Origin: Sorangium cellulosum
GTDB taxonomy: Bacteria > Myxococcota_A > Polyangia > Polyangiales > Polyangiaceae
Direction of reading: 5' to 3'
DNA: 64,000 bases
NCBI RefSeq assembly: GCF_002950945.1
Contig: NZ_CP012673.1
Location: 496,001 to 560,000 of the forward strand
The translations under genes and the position numbers were made by a program. The notes beneath the pieces were generated by a model. The model worked only from the letters and a program-made list of their open reading frames with translations, ran no database searches and was not told the origin of the DNA. Below, piece by piece: positions 35,114-43,039 of the stretch (position 1 is its first letter; every line of letters begins with the position of its first letter).

Positions 35114-35740
35114 TCATTGCGCCCCCGCACCGAGGAGGGCGTCGGCGCCGACCACCACGCCGGTCGCGATGCCGAGCAGCGCTGCCGCGACGACCGAGAA
35201 GCGCCGCGCCGCGCCCCCTCGCGCCAGCGTCCACCCGATGGGCCACGACAGGATCACCGTCAGCGCGATCATGCCGGCGACGGTGCCCAGGCCGAAGAGC
35301 GCGAGGTACGCCGCGGCCCAGAGCCGTGAGGGGATGGTCGTCGTCGCGAGCAGGGCGATGCCCGCGGAGCCCGCGAGGCCGTGGACGAGGCCGACGGCGA
35401 CCGACCGCGCGTGCGCGGCGCCGCCGTGACCGGACGCGGACGCTCGTCGCTGCGGGCGCACGAGGTGCCAGGCGCCGAGCGCGATCAGCATGAACGCGAC
35501 GAGGAGCTGGGCCGCCCTCTCGAACGGCGCAGGGATGCGCAGGCCGAGGAGGACGACGAGCAGCCCGACGCCGAGGAAGGTGGCGGAGTGGCCGAGGCCC
35601 CAGAGGGCCGCGACGAGCGCGGCGCGGCGCGGCCCGCGCTCGCGCTGGAGCAGCGTGGCGATGGCGACGAGGTGGTCGGCGTCCGTCGCGTGGCGCAGGC
35701 CGAGCCCGAGCCCGAGGAGCAGCGCAGACACGCCCGTCAC
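35114..35740 (-). CDS. NiCoT/HupE-type metal permease
   Basis: This 208-residue integral membrane protein has about six hydrophobic segments. The signature [12 protein letters not shown] (His17, Asp20, Asp22, His23) lies in the first, and [10 protein letters not shown] in the next. HX4DH and LGHS motifs define the nickel/cobalt transporter family. Members near zinc-regulated genes may carry other divalent metals, so substrate is open: Ni, Co or Zn. I chose the GTG at 35740 because GGAGGGCGG stands just before it; no in-frame ATG gives a better N-terminus. It is the first gene of an operon (permease, COG0523, WD40), with operator 5 about 150 bp upstream. Confidence 0.82.
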   Translation of the reverse strand: MTGVSALLLGLGLGLRHATDADHLVAIATLLQRERGPRRAALVAALWGLGHSATFLGVGLLVVLLGLRIPAPFERAAQLLVAFMLIALGAWHLVRPQRRASASGHGGAAHARSVAVGLVHGLAGSAGIALLATTTIPSRLWAAAYLALFGLGTVAGMIALTVILSWPIGWTLARGGAARRFSVVAAALLGIATGVVVGADALLGAGAQ

Positions 35741-35891
35741 GGCCGCCCTCCGGCGCCGGGCGCGCGAGGCGCCGCCATGAGGTGAAGCTCTGCTGCGTCC
35801 GGGGACGCCGTGGGGACCGCGCCGCGGCCGCGGTGCGGCGCGGCTTCCGTGTGGTGGGGCATGACGCCCGGGTAGTAGAGCTCGGATGCAT

Positions 35892-35908
35892 TTGCAATAC
35901 AATTGCAA
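35892..35908. promoter_or_regulatory. Candidate metal-responsive operator (site 5)
   Basis: TTGCAAT-ACA-ATTGCAA at 35892-35908 is a perfect 7-3-7 palindrome and the best match to the consensus of the five sites. It lies between the permease operon (start 35740, minus) and the DUF2169 gene (35998, plus). By function the permease operon is the likelier target. Confidence 0.7.
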
Positions 35909-35997
35909 CTAACTCGGGCGGCGACGGCGCCGGCACCGGGATTTCCAAGTGCTTCACTTGGGGACGCCCCCGGCCCCGCTGTGTATCCTCGCCGGCC

Positions 35998-38520
35998 ATG
36001 GAGATCGTCTCTCTGGGCCGCCTCCCGGCGGGCTCCCTCCTCTGGCAGCCGCGCCCGGGCGCGTGGATGTTCACCTTCGCTTGCAAGGCCACGTTCACGC
36101 TCCGCCCGGGCCAGTCCCCGCTCGCTCCCGAGCAGGAGCCCTTCCACCCGGTGGACCGCCACTGGAGCGACGACCCGGCCTGGAGCCTCTACGCTCCCAC
36201 CGACCTCGTCCCGATCCGCCCCCGCGTCGACGTGGTCCTGGTCGGCGAGGCGTACGCCCCTTCCGGCCAGCCTGTCCGTTCCCTCGTCGCGCGCCTGCTC
36301 GTGGTGGACATCGACAAGGCCGTCGAGGTCCACGGCGCGCGCTGGTTCACGCAGGAGGGCGCCCTGCAGGAGGGCTCCCCCTTCAGCCGCATGCCCCTCC
36401 TCTGGGAGCGCGCCGCCGGCGGCCCGGACACGTCGAACCCGCTCGGCGTCTCCGGGGAGGAGCGCGACTCCCGCGGCCGGCGTGCCCTCCCGAACCTCCA
36501 GCCTCCCGGTATGCTGGTGGCCTATCCGGAGGACTCCATCGAGCCCATCGGCTTCGGCCCGATCGCGTCCGCCTGGCCCACCCGCCGCCAGCGGCTGGGC
36601 CGTTATGCGCCCACCTGGTCCGATCGCGACTGGGTCCTCCAGCCTCTCCCCGCCGACCTCGACGCCACCTATTTCAACGCCGCCCCGCGCGACCAGCAGA
36701 CCCAGCAGCTCCGCGACGACGAGCGCCTGGTCCTCGACAACCTCCATCCCGAGCACCCGCACCTCGTCACCAACCTCTCCGGCCATCACCCCCGCGCCTT
36801 TGTCGAGCGCCCTGGCAGGCTCCCTCAGCCCATCCCGCTCCGCGCCGATCTCCTCTGGATCGACACCGCGCGCGGGCTGTGCACCTTGACGTGGCGCGGC
36901 CAGATCCCCCTCGATCACCCTCAGGAAGAGGGCCGCGTGCTCGTCGCCCTGGAGGCGCCTGGCCAGACCCTGACGTGGTCGGAGCTCGAGCGCCTCGCCG
37001 CCGCGCCGGGCGCCGCAGGAGAGGAGCTCTCCCTCGCGGACGACGACGACGTCGGCACCCTGGATCCGACGGCCACCGCGGCTGCCGAGATCCTCGACGA
37101 GGCGGCGGAGGAGCAGATCGCCACCGGCACCCTCCGTGTGTCCCTGAACCAGCCCGACCGCCCGATCCTGCCCTTTGAAGGGGCCTCGCCCGCGCCGCCT
37201 CCTTCATCCGTCCTTCCCCAGCGTCTCGAGGGCACCCCCTTCGCCCCTGCGGCGCCCCCGGCCGTCGCGCCGCGGCCGGTGGCATCATCTCGGCTGGTCG
37301 ACATGGCCCCTCCCTCCCTGCCGGCGCCTCCACCTTGGTTGACCGACATGGCCACTCCGCCGCCGCCGGCGCCTCCACCTTGGTTGACCGACATGGCCAC
37401 TCCGCCGCCGCCGGCGGTTCCACCTCGGCTGGCCGACATCTCCCCTCCGCCGCCGGTGGCTCCACCTCGGCTGGTCGACGCCGCTCCTCCACAGCCCCCG
37501 CCGCCGGTCGCGCCCCTGCTCGTGCGCCCCGCCGCCCCGCGCACCTTCGGCGAAGCGGCCATGGAAGCCGCCTCCTCCCTCGCCGCCGCGGCGCCGCCCG
37601 CCCTCCTCGGCGCCTCCAGCGCCGCCGCCGCGGCCGACGTCCCCTGGGCGTCGCCCCGCGACCAGCCCGCCCCCGGCCCTGTCTCAACGCCTGTGGTCCG
37701 CCCTGGCGCCCAGCCCGCCGCCGAGGCCCGGGAGCGCATCGAGCTCATCTGGTTCGATCCCGACAGCCTCCCCCGCTTCCGCCGTCAACCGCCCTGGCGC
37801 ACCCTCATCAAGCAGCTCGAGAGCAAGCCGCTCGACAAGGACCTCGACGACGCCGTCCTCGCCGACGACCCCATGCAGATCGAGGATCGCCGCGAGGTGT
37901 TCGAGATCCTCGCCCACGCCTCGGCCACCGACGCCGAGGGCCTGCGCGAAGCCCTGGAGGCGGCCGAGCGCGACGACGGCAAGTTCGTGCCTCCCCTCCG
38001 CCTGCTCGCGGGCGAGCTGCTCTTCCCCTTCGCCGAGATCGAGACCCTGAAGACCACCGTCGCCGTCGCCACCCTCTTCCAGGGCAACGACGAGGGACTC
38101 AAAGGCGCCATCGCGAGCGCGCAGGAGATGCTCAAGCTCCCCGAGCTCCTGAGCGTCCCCGTCGCCGCCGAGGGCCTGACCGCGCGCATCCGCGAGGCCT
38201 GGGCGCAGGGCAAGCGGCCTGTCCCGCACACGACCCTGGACACCCAGACCGAGCGCGCGCTGCTCGAGCAGCGCAGCTACCAGCGCCGCAAGGTCTTCGG
38301 CGGCAAACACGTGCGCGCCCTGCTCCAGCCCGCGGGCTCGCAGGCGCTCGTGCCCACCTACCTGCCGGAGCAGCTGGCCGACGCCTTGCCAATGTATGCG
38401 CGCTTCAAGGCGCGCCTCGTCGCCGAGCTGCAGGTGCAGGCGGATCAGCACGAGAGCCACCCCGCTGCCCTGCGTGTGCTGGCGCTGGCCCGCACGACAC
38501 CGTCCCTCCGGCGGCGCTGA
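35998..38520 (+). CDS. Type VI secretion-associated DUF2169 protein with Pro-rich repeat linker
   Basis: This 840-residue cytosolic protein begins with a DUF2169 domain (about 1-310): GAWMFTFACKATFTLRPG, WSLYAPTDLVPIRPRVDVVL, and YFNAAPRDQQ with LSGHHPRAFVE later. DUF2169 proteins are encoded with VgrG and PAAR genes and are thought to help load effectors. A region of about 65 residues (437-500) consists of near-repeats built on PPPWLTDMATPPPPA and PPRLADISPPPP. The C-terminal 250 residues are helical and charged (ADDPMQIEDRREVFEILAHA). It starts at the ATG at 35998. It is on the opposite strand from, and convergent with, the VgrG operon at 39287-46421. Confidence 0.85.
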   Translation: MEIVSLGRLPAGSLLWQPRPGAWMFTFACKATFTLRPGQSPLAPEQEPFHPVDRHWSDDPAWSLYAPTDLVPIRPRVDVVLVGEAYAPSGQPVRSLVARLLVVDIDKAVEVHGARWFTQEGALQEGSPFSRMPLLWERAAGGPDTSNPLGVSGEERDSRGRRALPNLQPPGMLVAYPEDSIEPIGFGPIASAWPTRRQRLGRYAPTWSDRDWVLQPLPADLDATYFNAAPRDQQTQQLRDDERLVLDNLHPEHPHLVTNLSGHHPRAFVERPGRLPQPIPLRADLLWIDTARGLCTLTWRGQIPLDHPQEEGRVLVALEAPGQTLTWSELERLAAAPGAAGEELSLADDDDVGTLDPTATAAAEILDEAAEEQIATGTLRVSLNQPDRPILPFEGASPAPPPSSVLPQRLEGTPFAPAAPPAVAPRPVASSRLVDMAPPSLPAPPPWLTDMATPPPPAPPPWLTDMATPPPPAVPPRLADISPPPPVAPPRLVDAAPPQPPPPVAPLLVRPAAPRTFGEAAMEAASSLAAAAPPALLGASSAAAAADVPWASPRDQPAPGPVSTPVVRPGAQPAAEARERIELIWFDPDSLPRFRRQPPWRTLIKQLESKPLDKDLDDAVLADDPMQIEDRREVFEILAHASATDAEGLREALEAAERDDGKFVPPLRLLAGELLFPFAEIETLKTTVAVATLFQGNDEGLKGAIASAQEMLKLPELLSVPVAAEGLTARIREAWAQGKRPVPHTTLDTQTERALLEQRSYQRRKVFGGKHVRALLQPAGSQALVPTYLPEQLADALPMYARFKARLVAELQVQADQHESHPAALRVLALARTTPSLRRR

Positions 38521-38618
38521 CCGGGCGCGCCGCGTTGACGCGGCGACGAGGCGCCGGGTAACCTGCCCGTGCGGCAGCGGCCCGCCGGCGAGCCCAGGCC
38601 AGCATCGAGGAAGACAGC

Positions 38619-39224
38619 ATGGCAGCGCGCAAGGGCGATCATGTGTTCAACAACGTCGTGGCCAAGCTGACGAAGGCGTTCGACGCCGGGCTCCGGGCGT
38701 ACTTCAGCGAGGCGACCCGGAAGATCGACCCCGCCGACCGCGCGAGCCTCAGCCGCGGCGCGCCGGCCGTGCGCCAGCAATGGATGGCGAGGCACATGCC
38801 GCGCACGCTGACCGCGCTGAGCGGGTTCAAGGAGAGCCCGGAGCTCGTCGGGATCCGCGAGGGCCTCCAGACGGTCACGTTCGAGGGCGGCGACGTCAAT
38901 GGCCCGGCCTACTCGGGTCATGCCCAGGAGTTCGAGGAGGCGACCCTGGCGTTCTTCCGGAAGCTGGCCCTGACCGGCTCCTACCTCGACGAGAACACGC
39001 TGCTGCCCGACATCGCCCAGGTCCGCCGCGCCTTCCAGCACATGGCGGAGGCCGCGGAGGACCCGGGGGCGCTGGAGCGGCTCCTGGAGCAGCACAAGGG
39101 GGATCCGCGCGAGCTCGCCCGCGTCCAGGCGGAGATCGAGCAGGTGCGCGGGAGCCTGCGCTGGGCGTGGGCGAGGTGCGAGCAGCTCTATCGGATGGCG
39201 ACGAACGAGCTGCTGCGGCTGTGA
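38619..39224 (+). CDS. Hypothetical protein beside the type VI secretion genes
   Basis: This 201-residue protein has no signal peptide or membrane segment and is largely helical: VFNNVVAKLTKAFDAGLRAY, RQQWMARHMPRTLTAL, and a C-terminal RGSLRWAWARCEQLYRMATN. The ATG at 38619 follows GAGGAAGACAG. It lies 98 bp after the DUF2169 gene on the same strand, so it probably works with it. I do not recognise the family; a chaperone or adaptor role is only a guess from position. Confidence 0.7.
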   Translation: MAARKGDHVFNNVVAKLTKAFDAGLRAYFSEATRKIDPADRASLSRGAPAVRQQWMARHMPRTLTALSGFKESPELVGIREGLQTVTFEGGDVNGPAYSGHAQEFEEATLAFFRKLALTGSYLDENTLLPDIAQVRRAFQHMAEAAEDPGALERLLEQHKGDPRELARVQAEIEQVRGSLRWAWARCEQLYRMATNELLRL

Positions 39225-39286
39225 TCGGGGAGCCCGCGCCCCCAGCCGCCGCGGGCTCGCGCCGCGGCGTCAGGCAGCCGCGGGCC

Positions 39287-39820
39287 TCAGTCTCCGTGCG
39301 AGACGCTGAACCACCCTTCGACGTCGTCGCGGTGCCCGTCGTACAGCGCGATCGTCAAGGGTTTGCCCACGAAGATGGGCCAGGTCTTCAGGCTCTTCCA
39401 GCTCAGGAACGTCCCCGATTCCTCGTGAAAAGCCCAGATGAAGAGGTCCGCTGACGTGCGGGTGTAAGCGACGGGATCGAGGACGAGCCGCCCTCTGTAG
39501 GGGCCATGGTAGAGCAGGGTCTCCCCCTCGGCGTCCATCGCCTTGATGAGGAGCGTGGATCCCAGGAGCTTCGTATCGTCATGTTGCGGCCGGAGCGTGA
39601 TGTCCAGCGCCATGCGCGCGTGCGCGTGATCGTCCGGGCGCACGTCCCGGGACAGCTGCTCCAGGACCGACGGGCGGTAGGGCTTCCAGCGGTAGCCGCC
39701 GGCGTCTTGCGATTCCATGCGATGATCCTCACTCGCCAGTTCTCTTGCCACGACAAGACCGAGCGCTACCAGGGCCGAGGCCGCGGACACGGAGAGAAAG
39801 AGCTTCCTGCGGCGCGACAT
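39287..39820 (-). CDS. Hypothetical membrane-anchored protein, candidate immunity protein
   Basis: This 177-residue protein begins MSRRRKLFLSVSAASALVAL, a single N-terminal membrane anchor or signal peptide without a lipobox. The rest should lie in the periplasm: YRWKPYRPSVLEQLSRDV, ALDITLRPQHDDTKLL, and FIWAFHEESGTFLSWKSL. It is the last gene of the VgrG operon, two bases after the stop of the peptidase-like gene. In such operons the gene after an effector commonly encodes its immunity protein; a periplasmic location would fit protection against a delivered peptidase. This is inference; no homologue is recognised. Confidence 0.65.
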   Translation of the reverse strand: MSRRRKLFLSVSAASALVALGLVVARELASEDHRMESQDAGGYRWKPYRPSVLEQLSRDVRPDDHAHARMALDITLRPQHDDTKLLGSTLLIKAMDAEGETLLYHGPYRGRLVLDPVAYTRTSADLFIWAFHEESGTFLSWKSLKTWPIFVGKPLTIALYDGHRDDVEGWFSVSHGD

Positions 39821-39822
39821 GC

Positions 39823-40638
39823 TCAGTCGAGGTCGGCGGTACGATACCCCGAGCTTTGTCCCGGGTTGAGCAAGTACATCCCCGTCGGCATGTCGCCCTG
39901 GGCGCTGCCGCCCCCGGACACGACGCTCCCGTCCGCGCCGTCGTCCTCCCACACGGCATTGTCGATGTTCCTCCGGTCGTCGTTGGTGTCCCAGGGGCGC
40001 CACCCGGCCCAGGTGCCCCCGTAATTGGTCTGGGTGATGGAGGCGCGGGCCTGGATGTCCCAGCTGTCCGCCATCTCCTGCGCCAGGCTGTTCTTCAGGT
40101 TCTGCTCCGCGCTCCCCTCCTGCCCAGCGTTCCCGGTCTGGCATGCCCAGGACGTCACATGACGGAAGGTGTATCTCGGGTTTCTGTCCCTCTTCGGCGT
40201 GAACGATCCGGCGTCCACCCTCCCGAGATCGCCCGCCGTCAAGAAGAGCCCCTCATCGGCAGACAGCCATATCCTGCCCGGCGAGCCGTGCGCGAAGAAG
40301 ATCAGGACTTGAACCCTCTTCTGGCACCCGTCTACGGTTCGCGTGTTGATGTGGGAGGCCACCTCGCCCCAGCCGCGCACCTCTTTTGCGGTGCCACCGT
40401 ACTTTTTTACCGAGGCTGTGAGCGCCGCGACCTGCCCGTCGGTATGTACACCCGGACCGCCACGGAAATACAGCACCGTCCTGATATCGAACCTCGAGCC
40501 ATGACGCCTCACGTAACGCACGGCTTGCGCCATGAACATCATCTTGTTGCCCGGCCTCTCGTAGTAGTCCTCGGCGCCCACGACGATCACGTACTCGCGC
40601 TTGAGGCAGGGCTCGGTGGTGCTGCCGTAGTCAGACAT
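39823..40638 (-). CDS. Putative clan CD (caspase/CHAT-like) cysteine peptidase, candidate T6SS effector
   Basis: This 271-residue protein lacks a signal peptide. Residues 13-30 (KREYVIVVGAEDYYERPG) look like the first strand and helix of a caspase-hemoglobinase fold. A hydrophobic strand ends in the His dyad residue, VQVLIFFAHGSPGRIWL (His117-Gly118), and about 50 residues later HVTSWACQTGN carries Cys166. The HG...ACxTG pair is the hallmark of CHAT and related clan CD peptidases. The tail is Gly/Ser-rich. The gene is in an operon with VgrG, PAAR and DUF4123 genes, overlaps the upstream small gene by 8 bp, and is followed by a membrane-anchored protein. An effector role fits but is not shown. 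Confidence 0.65.
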   Translation of the reverse strand: MSDYGSTTEPCLKREYVIVVGAEDYYERPGNKMMFMAQAVRYVRRHGSRFDIRTVLYFRGGPGVHTDGQVAALTASVKKYGGTAKEVRGWGEVASHINTRTVDGCQKRVQVLIFFAHGSPGRIWLSADEGLFLTAGDLGRVDAGSFTPKRDRNPRYTFRHVTSWACQTGNAGQEGSAEQNLKNSLAQEMADSWDIQARASITQTNYGGTWAGWRPWDTNDDRRNIDNAVWEDDGADGSVVSGGGSAQGDMPTGMYLLNPGQSSGYRTADLD

Positions 40639-40981
40639 CGGGCGCTCCCGACCGTTCCTCGGCGTACGCCAGCGCGCTCATGGCGCGATGATACTGGGCC
40701 AGGTCCACGTCGCCGATCAGGCGTCGCAGCCGCTCGTTGTGCTGGTCGATCGGCGCGCCCATCAACCACGACGCAGCGACGTATTTCTCGAGCGCCTCTT
40801 CGGAGGTGATCCCGTGGAGGAGCGCGCGCTGGATCTCGCCCTGAACGAAGGGCAGCGCGTCATCGAGGCTGGTGAACCTGTCCTGCCGGCGGGAGCGGAG
40901 CAAGCGGCGCGTGAGGTCCTCCTCGAAGCTGCGCTTGATCTCCTCGGAGAAGGCCAGGATCTGTGATTTCCGGATCAACAT
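40631..40981 (-). CDS. Small T6SS-associated hypothetical protein
   Basis: This 116-residue helical protein (SFEEDLTRRLLRSRRQDRF, GEIQRALLHGITSEEALEKY, WLMGAPIDQHNERLRRLIGD) starts 9 bp after the VgrG stop and overlaps the peptidase-like gene by 8 bp. Small proteins with a similar layout, a helical domain of about 110 residues with a GI.SEE motif, follow VgrG genes in other bacteria and may act as effector adaptors. I do not assign a family firmly. Confidence 0.72.
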   Translation of the reverse strand: MLIRKSQILAFSEEIKRSFEEDLTRRLLRSRRQDRFTSLDDALPFVQGEIQRALLHGITSEEALEKYVAASWLMGAPIDQHNERLRRLIGDVDLAQYHRAMSALAYAEERSGAPDV

Positions 40982-40990
40982 GGCCGGGGG

Positions 40991-43030
40991 TCATCCCTCC
41001 GGCTCGTCGGGCTTCTCTGGCTTCGACCCCTTGCCCTTCCCCGGGGAGCCGCTGACGTTGATCTTCACCAGCGTCCCCTTGATGGTGATGCCGCTCCCGT
41101 CGATCCGGATGAACCCCCCGGGGCCGCGGAGCGTCACCTCCTCCGCCCCCTCGCCGACGTACTCCTCCCCGCCCACGTGGTGGATCGCCTTCTCGGCCCG
41201 GACCGCGTAGGTGCCCCCGACCTCATCCTGCCGATCCTGCACCACGGTCAGCGACTGTTTCCCGGCGATCACCTCGCGCCGGCTGCCGCGCACCTCGAGG
41301 TGGTCATCGCCCTCGATGCGCTCGCGCCGGTGCGCCTTCGTGACGAGGTCCTCCTCCTTTCCCACCCAGCGCTGGCGCGAGCCGCCGGTCTCCTCGAATT
41401 CGTCGTTCTTGACCAGCTTCTGCCGGTCGTGGACCACGGTCGCGCGCTCGTCGTTCTTGACCAGGCGACGGCGGTCCTTCTCGGCCTGCTGCCAGACGAG
41501 CTCCGTGCCCTTGAGATCCTCGAACAGGATCTCGTTGAATCCGCCAGAACCAGGCGAGGAGTCGCTCTTCCAGGTGCTGCGGGTCCTGTGCTCGGGCAGC
41601 TTGTAAGGGACCTGCTGGACGGCGTTGTAGGCCCGGCCGAGGACCACAGGCTGGTCCGGATCGCCCTCTAGGAAGCTCACCAGCACCTCCTGGCCGACGC
41701 GCGGGACGGTGATCATGCCCCAGCCAGCGCCGCCCCAGCCCTGATGGACGCGGATCCAGCAGGAGCTGTGCTCGTCCCTCTGGCCCTCGCGATCCCAGGG
41801 GAACTGGACACGTATGCGGCCGAGCTCGTCGGTGTGGATCTCGTCCCCCGAAGGACCCACGACCGTGGCGCTCTGGAGGCCGTGGACGATGGGCCGCCGC
41901 GTGCGGCGCGGAGGACGATAGGCGGTGTCGGCGAAGACCGCGCCGGAAGTGAGGGTCCACTCGCTGCTCACGGCGCCCTCCAGGATGGTCTCGGTGACCA
42001 GGAGCCTGCGCTCCGGGGAGAGCTCGGGGTGAAGGTGGTTGTCGATGGAGAGGACGACGCCCGGGGCCAGGTCGAAGGTGTTCGCGTCGAAGGAGACGCT
42101 GCGGACGCCCACGCGGTCGCCGTGGTGGGTGAGGTCGGCGAGGGCCTGGCCGACCTTCTGGTCATGACGGGCAAAGCCCTGGTCGTCCGCGACGGGGGTG
42201 CCGGCAGGCTTGCCGGTCTCGGCGAGGAAGGCGCCTGGACGGTAATGGAACTGCTCGTAGCGATCCTCCGGGGCGGGCGAGCGGGGAGACTCGCTGAGCA
42301 GGGGGAACGCGGGGCGGCGGGGATCGACATCGCGGTAGACGGCGGCGCCGGGGCGCACCTCGCGGCCGAGGCGGACGCGCGTGACGAACTCCTTCTCGGA
42401 GTTCTGGTTGGGGCTGTCGACGAAGGGGACCGGAGGGCCGGGACGGGGCTCGTTCTCCTCGAGGCGGTCGCCGAGCGTGAGGGTGGAGGCGCCGTCGTCC
42501 GCGAAGGTGAACGCGATGCCGGCCTGCTCGAGGAGGCGGCTGAAGAAGTCGTAGTCGGTCTCGGCGTACTGGACCTTGTATTCCAGCCTGGGATACCGGG
42601 CCCGGTCGACGCGCCAGGCGGGGCGGATCTGCCACTCGGCGAGCAGCCGATCGACGATGTCCGGAATGGAGAGGTGCTGGTAGATGCGGTTGCCGCGGCG
42701 CTGGGTGAGCAGCCAGAGGGCGGGGACGATGCGGAGGTGGTAGGTGGAGAGGCCGCGCTGGCCAACAGCGGGCTGCAGGGCGTGGGCCTGCTCGGCGTAG
42801 CTGACAAGGCCGCTCCACCTGCGGGTGCCGCCGCCGAGGACATGGGCATAACCGGCGACCATACGAAAGGAGGCAGGCTGGCCGACGACGGCGCCGAGAT
42901 CGAGGCTGGGATCGGGAGAGCGGGCCCAGAGCGAGATGGAGAAGGGGGTGGAGACGGCCTCCCGGATCGAGAAGCGGCGGACCGACAGGCCGCTCTCTCC
43001 GGATGCAACGACGAGATCGAGGATCGACAT
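40991..43030 (-). CDS. vgrG: Type VI secretion tip protein VgrG
   Basis: This 679-residue protein forms the puncturing trimer at the tip of the type VI tube. The gp27-like N-terminal part (about 1-380) includes RRGNRIYQHLSIPDIVDRLL and YAETDYDFFSRLLEQAGIAF. The gp5-like OB fold has DELGRIRVQFPWDREGQ and SCWIRVHQGWGGAGWGM, then GFNEILFEDLKGTEL and a repetitive beta-helix with DDHLEVRGSRREVIAGKQSL. The C-terminal tail is short, Gly/Lys/Pro-rich and carries no enzymatic domain. It shares long identical blocks with the VgrG at 44340, suggesting duplication. Core T6SS genes (TssB, TssC, TssM and others) are not in the window. Confidence 0.96.
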   Translation of the reverse strand: MSILDLVVASGESGLSVRRFSIREAVSTPFSISLWARSPDPSLDLGAVVGQPASFRMVAGYAHVLGGGTRRWSGLVSYAEQAHALQPAVGQRGLSTYHLRIVPALWLLTQRRGNRIYQHLSIPDIVDRLLAEWQIRPAWRVDRARYPRLEYKVQYAETDYDFFSRLLEQAGIAFTFADDGASTLTLGDRLEENEPRPGPPVPFVDSPNQNSEKEFVTRVRLGREVRPGAAVYRDVDPRRPAFPLLSESPRSPAPEDRYEQFHYRPGAFLAETGKPAGTPVADDQGFARHDQKVGQALADLTHHGDRVGVRSVSFDANTFDLAPGVVLSIDNHLHPELSPERRLLVTETILEGAVSSEWTLTSGAVFADTAYRPPRRTRRPIVHGLQSATVVGPSGDEIHTDELGRIRVQFPWDREGQRDEHSSCWIRVHQGWGGAGWGMITVPRVGQEVLVSFLEGDPDQPVVLGRAYNAVQQVPYKLPEHRTRSTWKSDSSPGSGGFNEILFEDLKGTELVWQQAEKDRRRLVKNDERATVVHDRQKLVKNDEFEETGGSRQRWVGKEEDLVTKAHRRERIEGDDHLEVRGSRREVIAGKQSLTVVQDRQDEVGGTYAVRAEKAIHHVGGEEYVGEGAEEVTLRGPGGFIRIDGSGITIKGTLVKINVSGSPGKGKGSKPEKPDEPEG

Positions 43031-43039
43031 GGTTGCGCC

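Noticed and set aside
35892..35908. Operator 5 as a regulator of the DUF2169/T6SS gene
   Set aside because: The palindrome matches those before zinc-related genes, and the divergent permease operon is a better functional fit. A role for DUF2169 cannot be excluded but has no support.
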